Virus record (IMG/VR): IMGVR_UViG_3300043449_000575
Location: 1-21,067 of that record
Origin: a virus
DNA length: 21,067 nt
Strand: one strand, 5' to 3'
The notes below the pieces were generated by a model. That model was given only the letters and a program-made list of their open reading frames with translations, did no database searches and had not been told where the DNA came from. Positions within the stretch are counted from its first letter, which is position 1. Each line of letters opens with the position of its first letter. The translations under genes and the position numbers were made by a program. Shown here one piece after another: positions 8,021 to 16,070 of the stretch.

Positions 8021-8413
8021 ATGGCAACGCACGCTGGCAGCGAAGGCACCGTCAAAGTCGGGGCCAACACCATCGCTGAGATTCGGTCCTACTCCATTGA
8101 GGAGTCGGCAGACACGCTGGAAGACACCACGATGGGTGATGTCGCCCGCACCTATAAGTCGTCGCTGACGACCTATACCGGGACCATCGACGTTCTGTGG
8201 GATGAGACGGACACCACTGGTCAGGGTGCGCTGACCATCGGGTCGTCTGTCACGCTGAACCTGTATCCCGAAGGTGCATCCACTGGCGATGTCTACTACA
8301 GCGGGACGGCCATCGTGACGGGTCGGTCGATCTCTGGCGCCTATGACGGCCTGGTCGAGATGTCGATCACCGTGCAGGGCAACGGCGCTCTGTCGCAATC
8401 GACGGTGGCCTGA
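8021..8413 (+). CDS. Major tail tube protein
   Basis: This 130-residue, beta-rich, Thr/Ser-rich protein stacks as rings to make the flexible tail tube. It starts with GSEGTVKVGANTIAEIRSYSIEESADTLEDTTMGD, the N-terminal strand pattern of siphovirus tube proteins, and ends with a strand (LVEMSITVQGNG) typical of the fold. Lambda gpV is about 246 residues and carries an extra Ig-like domain; this protein has only the tube domain. It is followed directly by the G/GT chaperones, the expected order. Confidence 0.85.
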   Translation: MATHAGSEGTVKVGANTIAEIRSYSIEESADTLEDTTMGDVARTYKSSLTTYTGTIDVLWDETDTTGQGALTIGSSVTLNLYPEGASTGDVYYSGTAIVTGRSISGAYDGLVEMSITVQGNGALSQSTVA

Positions 8414-8757
8414 TGAGTCTGGCAAAACGCATCGCGGCCAAGCGGGCTGACCAACAGCGCGGATTTGTCGATGTGGAGGAATGGGGCGAGGGGGATACCC
8501 CCCTTCGCCTCTTCTTCACCTCTGTCAGCGCACGCGACATCGAAAAGGTGCAGCGGAAATACAAGGACTTCCTGACCCAGACATCCCTGGGCGCGATGGT
8601 CGAGATGATCATCGAGAAGTGCGAGGATGAGAAGGGCGACAAGGCCTTCACGCTGGAGGACAAGCCCATCCTGATGGGTGAGCCGATCGGCGTCATCGCC
8701 AAGGTATTCGGCGCGGTCTTCAATGCGACGAACATTGAGGAACACGCAAAAAACTGA
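8413..8757 (+). CDS. Tail assembly chaperone, gpG-like
   Basis: This 114-residue protein between the tube and tape measure genes corresponds to lambda gpG, which coats the tape measure protein and recruits tube subunits before disappearing from the mature tail. It begins with a basic helix (SLAKRIAAKRADQQRG) and contains mixed helices and strands. Its last sense codons are AAA AAC just before TGA, forming a slippery site that lets ribosomes enter the T frame. The ATG overlaps the tube stop (TGATG). The call rests on position and on the frameshift signal. Confidence 0.85.
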   Translation: MSLAKRIAAKRADQQRGFVDVEEWGEGDTPLRLFFTSVSARDIEKVQRKYKDFLTQTSLGAMVEMIIEKCEDEKGDKAFTLEDKPILMGEPIGVIAKVFGAVFNATNIEEHAKN

Positions 8758-8918
8758 GGGGCAACCCGTTCAGACTCAACCTGATCGCGCTGGCCGACAG
8801 GTTGGGTCGTACCATCTCCGAGATTGAGGAAATCTCGCTGGATGAGTACAATGAATGGGTTGCGTACTTTAACGTGCTGAAGGAGCGCGAGGAGCATGAG
8901 CGAAAGACTCGTATTTGA
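8413..8918 (+). CDS. Tail assembly chaperone GT fusion made by -1 frameshift
   Basis: The product joins 8413-8754 to 8754-8918 in the -1 frame, giving 168 residues. The T part starts LRGNPFRLNLIALADRLG and continues SLDEYNEWVAYFNVLKEREEHERK, matching the pattern of the T-like domain seen in many siphovirus chaperones (a DEYNEWVAYF-type helix). The T part has no ATG or GTG start with a ribosome binding site of its own near its beginning. In lambda, GT is needed at low ratio to G: the T part binds tube subunits while G binds the tape measure. It ends inside the start of the tape measure gene (overlap of 23 bases). Confidence 0.88.
8748..8754 (+). promoter_or_regulatory. -1 ribosomal frameshift slippery heptamer
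   Basis: The heptamer A-AAA-AAC is in the correct phase: frame-0 codons are GCA, AAA, AAC, then TGA. Slipping back one base continues as CTG AGG GGC with 54 open codons to the TGA at 8916. This is one of the classic bacterial and viral -1 heptamers. Confidence 0.9.
8773..8808 (+). promoter_or_regulatory. Stem-loop downstream of the slippery site
   Basis: Positions 8773-8783 pair with 8798-8808 over 11 bp, with one G-U pair. Three inner pairs (8785-8787 with 8795-8797) follow a single bulged base. It starts 18 bases after the heptamer, longer than the usual 5-9, so its role as a frameshift stimulator is plausible but not certain. Confidence 0.55.
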
Positions 8919-10647
8919 GTTGCAGGCCATCGACCGCGCAACGGCTCCTCTCCGGGCGGTACAGGACCAGCTTGACCAGACAGGGGCCGCCACCAGGCGG
9001 CTTGCTGGTCAGATGGATGCTTCCGGCAAATCGACCCGCAAGTTCGCGATGGGTGCTTTGCAGCAAGCTGGCTTCCAGATCGGCGACTTCGCCGTCCAGG
9101 TCGCCAACGGCACAAACAAGATGCAGGCCTTCGGGCAGCAGGCTCCTCAGATCCTGCAAATCTTTGGGCCGCTGGGGGCGGTGGCTGGTGCCGCTGTCGC
9201 GATCCTCGCTGCCTTTGCCGTCGCTGCGGACAAGTCCACAAGCGCGACCAGCAGGCTGCAAGAGGCAATGGCGAAGCTGAAGGAAACTTCCGCTGGCCTG
9301 GCCGATCAGTTGCAGATGATCAGGTTTGGCGTCGGCACTCAGGAAGAGGCGACCACGCTTCAAGCCATCCTTGATTTGAATGATCAGATCGCTGTGAAAA
9401 CAGCGCAAAGAGACGCGGCTTATGGCCGTGCGAGAATCCCGCTTGACCTTGAACTGGCTGCACTCATCAAGATGCGTCAAGAGGCGGAAGCCGCTCTTGG
9501 TCTGCTTGACCAGCGACGCGCAGATCTCGCTGCTGTTGCCCAGATTGAAGAGCAAATCTCTCGGATGGCAACCATCAGGGGCAACACCGCCATTGAGGAG
9601 ATCAAGGACCGCCAGCGTGCTGTCGCCGCCCATGCACAGCAAGTGAAGTTCATGGGCCAAGCCATGAACAATCAGCGGATGATGACATTGGCCGCACAAG
9701 AGGCTCTCGACAAATATGCGAAGATGAGGACGGTGGCCGCAGGGGTTGCGAGTGAGATCGGGAATGCGGCCAATGCGGCGGCCAGACTCGCGTCAATCGG
9801 GATCAGGGGCGTTGATGCGTCTGGGAATACGATCTTCGATCCGCGTGACCCGAATTACGATCCAGGCAGGGCTGCACGGGAAAGCCAGTTCGGCTTCGAA
9901 TACAACACATCCTGGATGCGCTCTCAGGGTGGCATGGGGGGCGGTACTGGTGGCGGGGGTGGCGCTAGCCGCGAAGACGCGCTTGCCCAACTCAGGGAGC
10001 AGCTTGCCCTTGAGGAACTGCTGCTCGGAAAGACCGAGGCCCAGCGCCGCGTGATCCAAGCCCTCGGCGTGGATTGGCAGAACTATGGCGCGACGACGGT
10101 CAACGGCCTTGTCGAGCAGATCAACAGGATGGAAGAGTTCAACAAGGTCGCCGCCCAGCAGCGGGAGATCGCGAACACCATCGAAAGCGCGATGACAGGT
10201 GCCTTCATGTCCATGATCCAAGGCACCGCGTCTGTGAAGGATGCCTTCAGCAATATGGCGCGGATGATCATCGCGAAGCTGTTCGAAATCCTTGTGGTCC
10301 AGCGCATCGTGAACGGCATCATGGGCTTCGTCGGGATGGCCGTGCCAGGCCTTCTCCCCGCTGGTGTCGCCACGAACTGGAACGGCGGGAACATCACTGG
10401 CGGGCGCCCGACAGTGGTCGGCGAAAAGGGGCCGGAACTGATCGTGCCGAGCCGGAACGCGCATGTCGTCGCCAACCATCAGATGGGCGGCGGCGTGACG
10501 GTCGTGCAGAACATCAACGTCTCCACAGGCGTGCAGCAGACCGTCCGCAGCGAGATCCGGTCGCTGATGCCGCAGATCGCGGAAAGCGCGAAGGCTGCGG
10601 TCTTTGAGTCGCAACGCCGCAGCGTGAACGGGATGGGCTACGCATGA
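8896..10647 (+). CDS. Tail tape measure protein
   Basis: This protein sets tail length and is ejected with the DNA. The 583 residues would give a tail of roughly 87 nm at about 0.15 nm per residue (a rule-of-thumb inference). The N-terminal helix starts SERLVFELQAIDRATAPLR. A hydrophobic stretch, GPLGAVAGAAVAILAAFAVA, spans about 91-110, long Ala/Gln-rich coiled coils run about 115-300, a Gly-rich hinge lies near 345-359, and the C-terminal GGRPTVVGEKGPELIVPSR motif near 502-520 is shared by many lambda-like tape measures. The start overlaps the T frame, with GAGG just upstream. It is the longest tail gene after the hub. Confidence 0.93.
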   Translation: MSERLVFELQAIDRATAPLRAVQDQLDQTGAATRRLAGQMDASGKSTRKFAMGALQQAGFQIGDFAVQVANGTNKMQAFGQQAPQILQIFGPLGAVAGAAVAILAAFAVAADKSTSATSRLQEAMAKLKETSAGLADQLQMIRFGVGTQEEATTLQAILDLNDQIAVKTAQRDAAYGRARIPLDLELAALIKMRQEAEAALGLLDQRRADLAAVAQIEEQISRMATIRGNTAIEEIKDRQRAVAAHAQQVKFMGQAMNNQRMMTLAAQEALDKYAKMRTVAAGVASEIGNAANAAARLASIGIRGVDASGNTIFDPRDPNYDPGRAARESQFGFEYNTSWMRSQGGMGGGTGGGGGASREDALAQLREQLALEELLLGKTEAQRRVIQALGVDWQNYGATTVNGLVEQINRMEEFNKVAAQQREIANTIESAMTGAFMSMIQGTASVKDAFSNMARMIIAKLFEILVVQRIVNGIMGFVGMAVPGLLPAGVATNWNGGNITGGRPTVVGEKGPELIVPSRNAHVVANHQMGGGVTVVQNINVSTGVQQTVRSEIRSLMPQIAESAKAAVFESQRRSVNGMGYA

Positions 10648-11264
10648 CGATCTCTTATCCTCTGACCCTGCCGACGCACACTGGCATCGCGGCCATCTCC
10701 CTGCGGGCCGTCAACGCAGTCGTCTACAGCAGATCGCCCTTCACCTTCGCGGGCCAGGCCTTCGCCTACCCAGGCCAGATGTGGCAAGCTGATGTCACCC
10801 TGCCGCCCATGAAGCGGGCCGACGCGGAGCAATGGGTCGCTTGGCTTCTCAGCCTGCGCGGGCAGTTGGGGACGTTCCTGCTCGGTGACCCGCTCGGTGC
10901 CACCGCGAGAGGCACGCCGACAGGCACGCCCCTGGTGAAGGGAGCGGGCCAGACGGGCGGCACGCTGGAGATCGACGGGGCCACCTCCTCGGTCACCAAC
11001 TGGCTCCGCGCTGGCGACTATATCCAGCTTGGCAGCGGGTCGTCGGCGCGGCTGCACAAGGTGCTTCAGAACGTCAACAGCGATGGCTCTGGCAACGTCT
11101 CGCTCGACATCTGGCCGCACATCAGGACGGCCCCGGCAGACAACGCAGCGGTCACGGTGAGCGGTGCCAAAGGGCTGTTCCGCCTGGCAACCAATGAGCA
11201 GGATTGGTCGATTGACGCGGCCAGCATCTACGGCGTCACCTTCAGCGCGATGGAGGCCGTCTGA
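10644..11264 (+). CDS. Distal tail protein-like minor tail protein
   Basis: This 206-residue protein follows the tape measure with a 4-base overlap. The first half has the pattern FTFAGQAFAYPGQMWQADV, then LPPMKRADAEQWVAWLLSLRGQLGTFLLGDP, a combination common in alphaproteobacterial siphophages for the ring that joins tube to tip (Dit/gpM position). The second half is beta-rich (LEIDGATSSV, GDYIQLGSGSSARLHKVL) and looks like a small galectin-like or OB insertion. The exact family is not certain; a tail-tip structural role is well supported by position. Confidence 0.7.
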   Translation: MTISYPLTLPTHTGIAAISLRAVNAVVYSRSPFTFAGQAFAYPGQMWQADVTLPPMKRADAEQWVAWLLSLRGQLGTFLLGDPLGATARGTPTGTPLVKGAGQTGGTLEIDGATSSVTNWLRAGDYIQLGSGSSARLHKVLQNVNSDGSGNVSLDIWPHIRTAPADNAAVTVSGAKGLFRLATNEQDWSIDAASIYGVTFSAMEAV

Positions 11265-11818
11265 TGGCAAGATCAGTCCCAGCGGCGATTCTGGCCGCGC
11301 TGACGCAGCCAGAGGTCTATCCGTTCTATGCCGTGGAGATGATCTTCGACAGCGGCACGGTTCGCCTCTGGACGGGCTATGGCGACAGGACCATCGACGG
11401 TCAGACCTACACGGGCGCAGGCACGCTGCTCTCCATTAGCGGCCTGGAGGAAACGAACAGCCTGAGCGCCAAGCAGGCCACCATCAGCCTTGATGGCATC
11501 TCCAGCACGCTGGTGGCGCTGGCGCTGACCGAGCCGTACCAGCAGCGCGTCTGCCGCATCCTGTGGGGCGTCACGACGGTCAGCGACTTCGTCGAGGTGT
11601 TCGGCGGCTATATGAACACGATGAACATTGAAGACAGCGGCGAGACATCGACCATCACCCTGACGGTCGAAAGCAAGCTGGTCGAACTGAACAGACCGCG
11701 GCCTCGGCGGTACACGCACGAAAGCCAGAAGTCTCGCTATCCGAATGATACCTTCTTCAGCTTCGTCGCTGATCTACAGGACAAGAGTGTCGCATGGGGC
11801 CGCAAGACCGACAACTGA
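11264..11818 (+). CDS. Tail tip protein (gpL or DUF2163-like)
   Basis: This 184-residue protein begins overlapping the previous stop. Early strands VRLWTGYGDRTIDGQTYTGAG, then a SISGLEETNSLSAKQATISLDGI segment, resemble hub-adjacent tail proteins in which a beta domain repeats (gpL / DUF2163 type). Lambda gpL carries an iron-sulphur cluster; only one Cys is present here (in RVCRILWG), so that cluster is not expected. It ends PRPRRYTHESQ and a basic tail, a feature I recall from related tip proteins. It probably links the distal ring to the J-like hub. Confidence 0.65.
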   Translation: MARSVPAAILAALTQPEVYPFYAVEMIFDSGTVRLWTGYGDRTIDGQTYTGAGTLLSISGLEETNSLSAKQATISLDGISSTLVALALTEPYQQRVCRILWGVTTVSDFVEVFGGYMNTMNIEDSGETSTITLTVESKLVELNRPRPRRYTHESQKSRYPNDTFFSFVADLQDKSVAWGRKTDN

Positions 11819-12234
11819 AGGCGCTGTTCGCCTTCCTGCGTGAGGCCGGATCTCGCAAGTTCGAATTCGGCGTCTGGGACTGCCTGATCTTCACCAACGA
11901 GGCCTTCCGCCGGATGCACGGCGAAGGCTGGGCTGAAGATTGGGTTGGCCGATACATGGGCCAGGATCGCCCCCTGACGCGGGCTGGCCTTCGCCGCGAG
12001 TACGGCTTCAAGACGCTGGAGGATGCGCTCTGTGCGCGTCTGACGCGGGCCAGCAAGGTGCCGCCGAGGGGTGCCTTGGTCGTCGGCGCCGCTGACGTTC
12101 TGGGGGCGTCCTACATCGGGGTCAGCTTCGGGATCAGCGTCGGCACAAGCGCGGCGTTCCTTTCCGATTCCGGCGTGGTATATTTGCCCATCGAACAGAT
12201 CGACAGCGCATGGGTGAGAAATGACGCCGCTTAA
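11794..12234 (+). CDS. NlpC/P60-like tail protein (DUF6950 type), probably non-catalytic
   Basis: This 146-residue protein occupies the lambda gpK slot before J. FEFGVWDCLIFTNEAFRRM has a Cys (Cys30) at the position of the NlpC/P60 nucleophile, as in the DUF6950 family. The strand that normally begins with the catalytic His (HVGIYLG type) reads SYIGVSFG here, with Tyr107 in its place, so hydrolase activity looks unlikely. A structural or tail-assembly role is more probable. It overlaps the upstream gene by 25 bases and the hub by 14. Confidence 0.65.
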   Translation: MGPQDRQLKALFAFLREAGSRKFEFGVWDCLIFTNEAFRRMHGEGWAEDWVGRYMGQDRPLTRAGLRREYGFKTLEDALCARLTRASKVPPRGALVVGAADVLGASYIGVSFGISVGTSAAFLSDSGVVYLPIEQIDSAWVRNDAA

Positions 12235-14800
12235 AAAGCTGCTGACAGGCACGACGGCTCTGAGCCATCCAGGCAACATCGCCCATGATCCCGTCACCAT
12301 CGGGAACTCAATCTTTTATGCCCTTAGTATCACGACCGATTCGATCTTCCTGATCAAGGCCGTCGGATACCTGGCGACCGCTGTCGTCACATCTTGGGCC
12401 ATGTCCGCTTTGTTCAAGCCACCCGCCCTCGGCGGCTTTGCGAAGGGGACGCTGATCAACAACAGGACCGCCGACGCACCGCATGACTATGTCTATGGGA
12501 CGGTCAGGAAGGGCGGGACCGTCACCTACATGGAGTCTACTGGGAGCAGCAACAAGTATCTCCATATGATCCTGACGCTGGCAGGGCATGAGGTGCAGGC
12601 CATCGACGACATCTACATCGATGACCAGATCGCGACCCTGGATGGCAATGGCTTCGTCACCTCGCAGTCGTGGAACAGCAAGATCCGCATCGTAAAGTAC
12701 ACTGGTTCGCAGACGACGGCGCCTGCGCTGCTGCTGGCAGAGAGCAGCCGGGTCAACAGCAACTTCGTCGGCAACGGGATCGCCTATCTGTACATCCGGC
12801 TGGAATACGACACCGACGCATTCCCGAATGGCATCCCGCTGTTCACCGCAGTCGTGCGCGGCAAGAAGGTGTACGACCCTCGGACGGCGACGATCGCCTT
12901 TTCGTCGAATGCGGCCCTTTGCGTGCGTGATTACATCACCTCGGCGTATGGCCTTGGCGACGGCGCGATCAATGAGACAGTATTCTCGGCGTCGGCCAAC
13001 GTCTGCGACGAAAACGTCAGCCTGTCGGGCGGCGGGACGGAAAAGCGGTACACGATGAACGGGGTGTTCAACGCGGATGCGAACCCCGGCGATGTGCTGC
13101 AAAAGATGATGACCTGTTGCGCTGGCACTCTCTTCTGGGGGCAGGGCGAGTGGCAGTTGAAGGTCGGCTATTACACGCCGCCCGTCAAAACATTGACGCT
13201 CAACGATCTGCGCGGTCCGATCTCGCTTCAGCCGCGCATTTCGATGAGCAGCATCTTCAACTCTGTCGTCGGCACGTTCAACGATGCGGCGCAGGGTTAT
13301 GTGACTGTCGATTACCCGAAGCTGGCATCGGCGACGTTCTTGGCCGAGGACAACGGGATCGACAGCCCCGTCGATCTGGAGCTGCCCTTCACGACATCCT
13401 CTGCCAGCGCCCAACGCATCGCCAAGCTGACGCTCTTCCGCGGTCGTGAGCAGATGACGCTCTCCGCAGAGTTCGGGTTGGCCGCCTTCGGCATCCAGGT
13501 CGGCGACATCGTGGCCTTCACGAATGATCGATATGGATGGACGGCGAAAGAGTTCGAAGTCACGGGATGGACGTTCTTCCCGAGCCAAGACGCGGGCGAT
13601 CTGCGGGTGAAACTGGATCTGCGCGAAACCAGCGAGGCGGCCTTCGATTGGAACGCAGAAGAAAGCGCGATCCTCGCGAATAACACCAGCCTGCCGAGTT
13701 CCTATGCCACCCAGGCGGTCGGGTTGAGCGTGGTGTACGAGACGAGGGTTTACCGCGAGAAGGTCACCAGCGTCATCAAGATCACGACAAGCGTCACCGA
13801 CGAAATCTTCATCGACAGGGTTGAGGTCGAGGGCAAGCTTTCTTCGTCCCCTGCATCCGCTTTCGTGCCTATCGGGTCTGGACCCATCGGGGTTTACGAG
13901 TGGATCGATGTGACCGCAGACTATTACGACATCAGGGCAAGGTCGGTGAGCCAGCTTGGCGTCAAGTCGGCATGGACGACTGTTTCGAACTTCCAAGTCG
14001 CCGGGATCATCGTCCCTCCCGACGATGTGGCCGACTTTTCGGCCAACCTCAACGGCGGCACGATCAACCTTGATTGGGAACCCATCGGCAGTCTTGACCT
14101 GTCATACTACCTGATCCGGCACGCTCTGGAGGAATCCGGCGCATCCTTCGGCAACGCCACGACGGCTGTCCCCAAGGTGTCTCGGCCCGCCACTTCGGTT
14201 GCCGTGCCGACGCGCCCCGGCACATACATGATCAAGGCCTACGACAAGACGGGGAACGGGTCGTCCAACTATACCAGCGTCATCGTCCCAGCGACGGCCC
14301 TTGAGACATTCGCGAACAACCTGACCGACACCGAAAGCCCGACCTTCCCCGGCACCAAGACGGGCTGCTCCGTCACATCCTCCGCACTTCGGATCACGAC
14401 GACCTCCTCGCCGCCTTCTTCGGCGACCTATGAGTTCACGGGATATATCGACACCACCGCTGTTCGCCGCGTGCGGGCGCGGATCGACATAAACGTCGCC
14501 CGCTTCAACTCCAATTCGACCAACTGGGACTCGATGTTCCCGCAGGATCTTCTGTGGGATTCGTGGCCTGGCTTCTGGGACGATTGGAGCGGGTCGAGCG
14601 GTGTGGCCGACATTGATGTGATCAGCTACATCTCCATCACACAGCAAGATCCGGCTGGCTCACCGACTTGGTCGGCGTGGCAGCGGTTCAAGGCTGGCGA
14701 CTTTTATGGACGGGCCTTCAAGTTCAAGGTAGAATTGACCTCGACCACGGCAGGCGTGTCTCCGAGCATCACGGGGCTGACGGCCCGCGTGCAATACTGA
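12221..14800 (+). CDS. Tail tip hub / host specificity protein, gpJ-like
   Basis: This 859-residue protein probably closes the tube and contacts the host. A hydrophobic stretch (LIKAVGYLATAVVTSWAMSALF, about 44-65) precedes the hub region (about 80-480), with VYGTVRKGG, the J-family segment VYDPRTATIAFSSNAALCVRDY, and a DVLQKMMTCCAGTLFW segment. Two fibronectin-III-like modules follow (about 490-600 and 598-690), then a beta-rich C-terminal domain with a Trp-rich patch near 765-788 (five Trp) and PTWSAWQRF. Lambda J is longer (1132). The start overlaps the preceding gene by 14 bases. Receptor binding most likely lies in the C-terminal third or in the next gene. Confidence 0.88.
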   Translation: MTPLKKLLTGTTALSHPGNIAHDPVTIGNSIFYALSITTDSIFLIKAVGYLATAVVTSWAMSALFKPPALGGFAKGTLINNRTADAPHDYVYGTVRKGGTVTYMESTGSSNKYLHMILTLAGHEVQAIDDIYIDDQIATLDGNGFVTSQSWNSKIRIVKYTGSQTTAPALLLAESSRVNSNFVGNGIAYLYIRLEYDTDAFPNGIPLFTAVVRGKKVYDPRTATIAFSSNAALCVRDYITSAYGLGDGAINETVFSASANVCDENVSLSGGGTEKRYTMNGVFNADANPGDVLQKMMTCCAGTLFWGQGEWQLKVGYYTPPVKTLTLNDLRGPISLQPRISMSSIFNSVVGTFNDAAQGYVTVDYPKLASATFLAEDNGIDSPVDLELPFTTSSASAQRIAKLTLFRGREQMTLSAEFGLAAFGIQVGDIVAFTNDRYGWTAKEFEVTGWTFFPSQDAGDLRVKLDLRETSEAAFDWNAEESAILANNTSLPSSYATQAVGLSVVYETRVYREKVTSVIKITTSVTDEIFIDRVEVEGKLSSSPASAFVPIGSGPIGVYEWIDVTADYYDIRARSVSQLGVKSAWTTVSNFQVAGIIVPPDDVADFSANLNGGTINLDWEPIGSLDLSYYLIRHALEESGASFGNATTAVPKVSRPATSVAVPTRPGTYMIKAYDKTGNGSSNYTSVIVPATALETFANNLTDTESPTFPGTKTGCSVTSSALRITTTSSPPSSATYEFTGYIDTTAVRRVRARIDINVARFNSNSTNWDSMFPQDLLWDSWPGFWDDWSGSSGVADIDVISYISITQQDPAGSPTWSAWQRFKAGDFYGRAFKFKVELTSTTAGVSPSITGLTARVQY

Positions 14801-14812
14801 TGAGGGCTTCGA

Positions 14813-15583
14813 ATGGCACAGCATGACTATGTGATCGACAACCAAGCATCAGCAGCCGCGAGGTCTGATCTCAATAACCTGTTCCAAGCCATCGTCACGC
14901 AGAACAGCGGCGACACTGCGCCTGCGACGACCTACGCGAACATGATCTGGTACGAGACAGACACCAACACCCTGTGGAAGCGGAACGAGGCCAACAGCGG
15001 CTGGATTTCGATGGGGACGTTTGATGAGTCCGCGCTGACCTTCACACCCAGCGGCACACCAGCCATCGCCACGCAGGCTGAAGCTGAAGCCGGATCGAAC
15101 AACACCAAGATGATGACCCCTCTGCGGACCTCACAGGCGATCACCGCTCTCGGTGGCGGGATGACTCTTCTGGGGACGCTGACGACGACCAGTGGCTCCA
15201 GCCAGACGATTTCGACCCTGACGTTGACCAACTATCGCGCCGCATATTTCGAATTGGCTTCTGTCACCCGGACAGGCGGCAGCGCGAGTGAACAGCTTCG
15301 GTTTGATGCGACAAATGGAACTCAGTTTTCAGCAAACTTCACTGCCGGGACTCTCATGTCTGGGTTCGCATGGGTTTCGCTGGTCAACGGTTCGTTCTTC
15401 TCCCATGTTTCAGCGTCCACCTCTTCGACGACCGCGAGTGCGCTTTTCGCTGGAACGGCTCCAAGCGGCATGGCCGCATATTACGGGCGGAACACTTTGA
15501 CCACATCCTCCACATCAATCACTGTTGCGCTCAGCGGCGGGACGTTCAATGGCGGCTCCATCCGCATTTACGGGGTGAAATGA
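14813..15583 (+). CDS. Tail fibre protein
   Basis: This 256-residue protein starts AQHDYVIDNQASAAARSDLNNLFQAIV, a widespread N-terminal module of phage side fibres, followed by TAPATTYANMIWYETDTNTLWKRNEA, the usual attachment segment. A short QAEAEAG/MTPLRTSQAI region resembles the fibre repeat with TxxxAxAGT/MTPLRV pattern. The C-terminal 130 residues are Ser/Thr/Gly-rich beta sequence ending IRIYGVK, typical of receptor-binding fibre tips. It sits 12 bases after the hub with GAGGGCTT upstream. Host range would be expected to map here. Confidence 0.85.
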   Translation: MAQHDYVIDNQASAAARSDLNNLFQAIVTQNSGDTAPATTYANMIWYETDTNTLWKRNEANSGWISMGTFDESALTFTPSGTPAIATQAEAEAGSNNTKMMTPLRTSQAITALGGGMTLLGTLTTTSGSSQTISTLTLTNYRAAYFELASVTRTGGSASEQLRFDATNGTQFSANFTAGTLMSGFAWVSLVNGSFFSHVSASTSSTTASALFAGTAPSGMAAYYGRNTLTTSSTSITVALSGGTFNGGSIRIYGVK

Positions 15584-15831
15584 TGGAATATTTTGAGGTC
15601 ATCACCAATGCCGTCACGGGCGAGCAGACCATCCGCCCGTATACGCCGGAAGAGATCGCTGCGCTGACCGCGCCGCCGCCCAAGGCCGCCCAAGAGGAAG
15701 CCAGACGCGCCGCCTATGTTGTCGAGGCTGACCCGCTGTTCTTCATGGCGCAGCGCGGCGAATCGACGATGGAAGAATGGCAAGCCAAGATCGCCGAGAT
15801 CAAGGCCAGGTTTCCCTACCCTGCGGAGTGA
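15580..15831 (+). CDS. Small fibre-associated protein (possible fibre assembly chaperone)
   Basis: This 83-residue protein starts at one of two adjacent ATGs (15580 or 15583) overlapping the fibre stop. The N-terminus EYFEVITNAVTGEQTIRPYTPEEIAAL and the C-terminal block ADPLFFMAQRGESTMEEWQAKIAEIKARFPYP are a pattern seen in small proteins encoded after phage fibres. The mid region is Pro/Ala-rich. Translation coupling to the fibre supports a chaperone-like role, but this is inference. The upstream-extended frame from 15370 lies inside the fibre gene and is rejected. Confidence 0.65.
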   Translation: MMEYFEVITNAVTGEQTIRPYTPEEIAALTAPPPKAAQEEARRAAYVVEADPLFFMAQRGESTMEEWQAKIAEIKARFPYPAE

Positions 15832-15836
15832 CGTTG

Positions 15837-16070
15837 ATGGAAGCGGTCGAATTTCTGAAGATGCTCATGCAGTGGGTCGTCGTCCCGGTGGCTGGCTTCG
15901 TCTGGCTGATGCACAAGACGCAGCAGGATCATGCCACCCAGTTGGCCGTGCTGAAGGCCGTCCATGAGGCGAACAAGGAAGCCCACGACCGCGAATTCAA
16001 AGAGGTCCGAGATAGCTTCAAAGCCGTGTTCGCCAAGCTGGACAACATCGAACAGGCGCTGAGAAAATGA
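15837..16070 (+). CDS. Small membrane protein with coiled coil, lysis-cassette member
   Basis: This 77-residue protein has one predicted membrane helix (about residues 9-25, MQWVVVPVAGFVWLM) and then a charged helix (EANKEAHDREFKEVRDSFKAVFAKLDNIEQAL) likely to form a coiled coil. It lies directly before the endolysin with a 4-base overlap. Such a protein may be an accessory or anti-holin, or a membrane adaptor; the layout is the reverse of XhlA, whose membrane helix is C-terminal. The start at 15837 has GGAG upstream; the longer frame from 15777 overlaps the previous gene and is rejected. Confidence 0.7.
   Translation: MEAVEFLKMLMQWVVVPVAGFVWLMHKTQQDHATQLAVLKAVHEANKEAHDREFKEVRDSFKAVFAKLDNIEQALRK

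Noticed and set aside
12308-13996. 562-residue minus-strand frame opposite the hub gene
   Set aside because: It mirrors the J-like gene, has no recognisable domain or start context, and is explained by GC-rich third positions.
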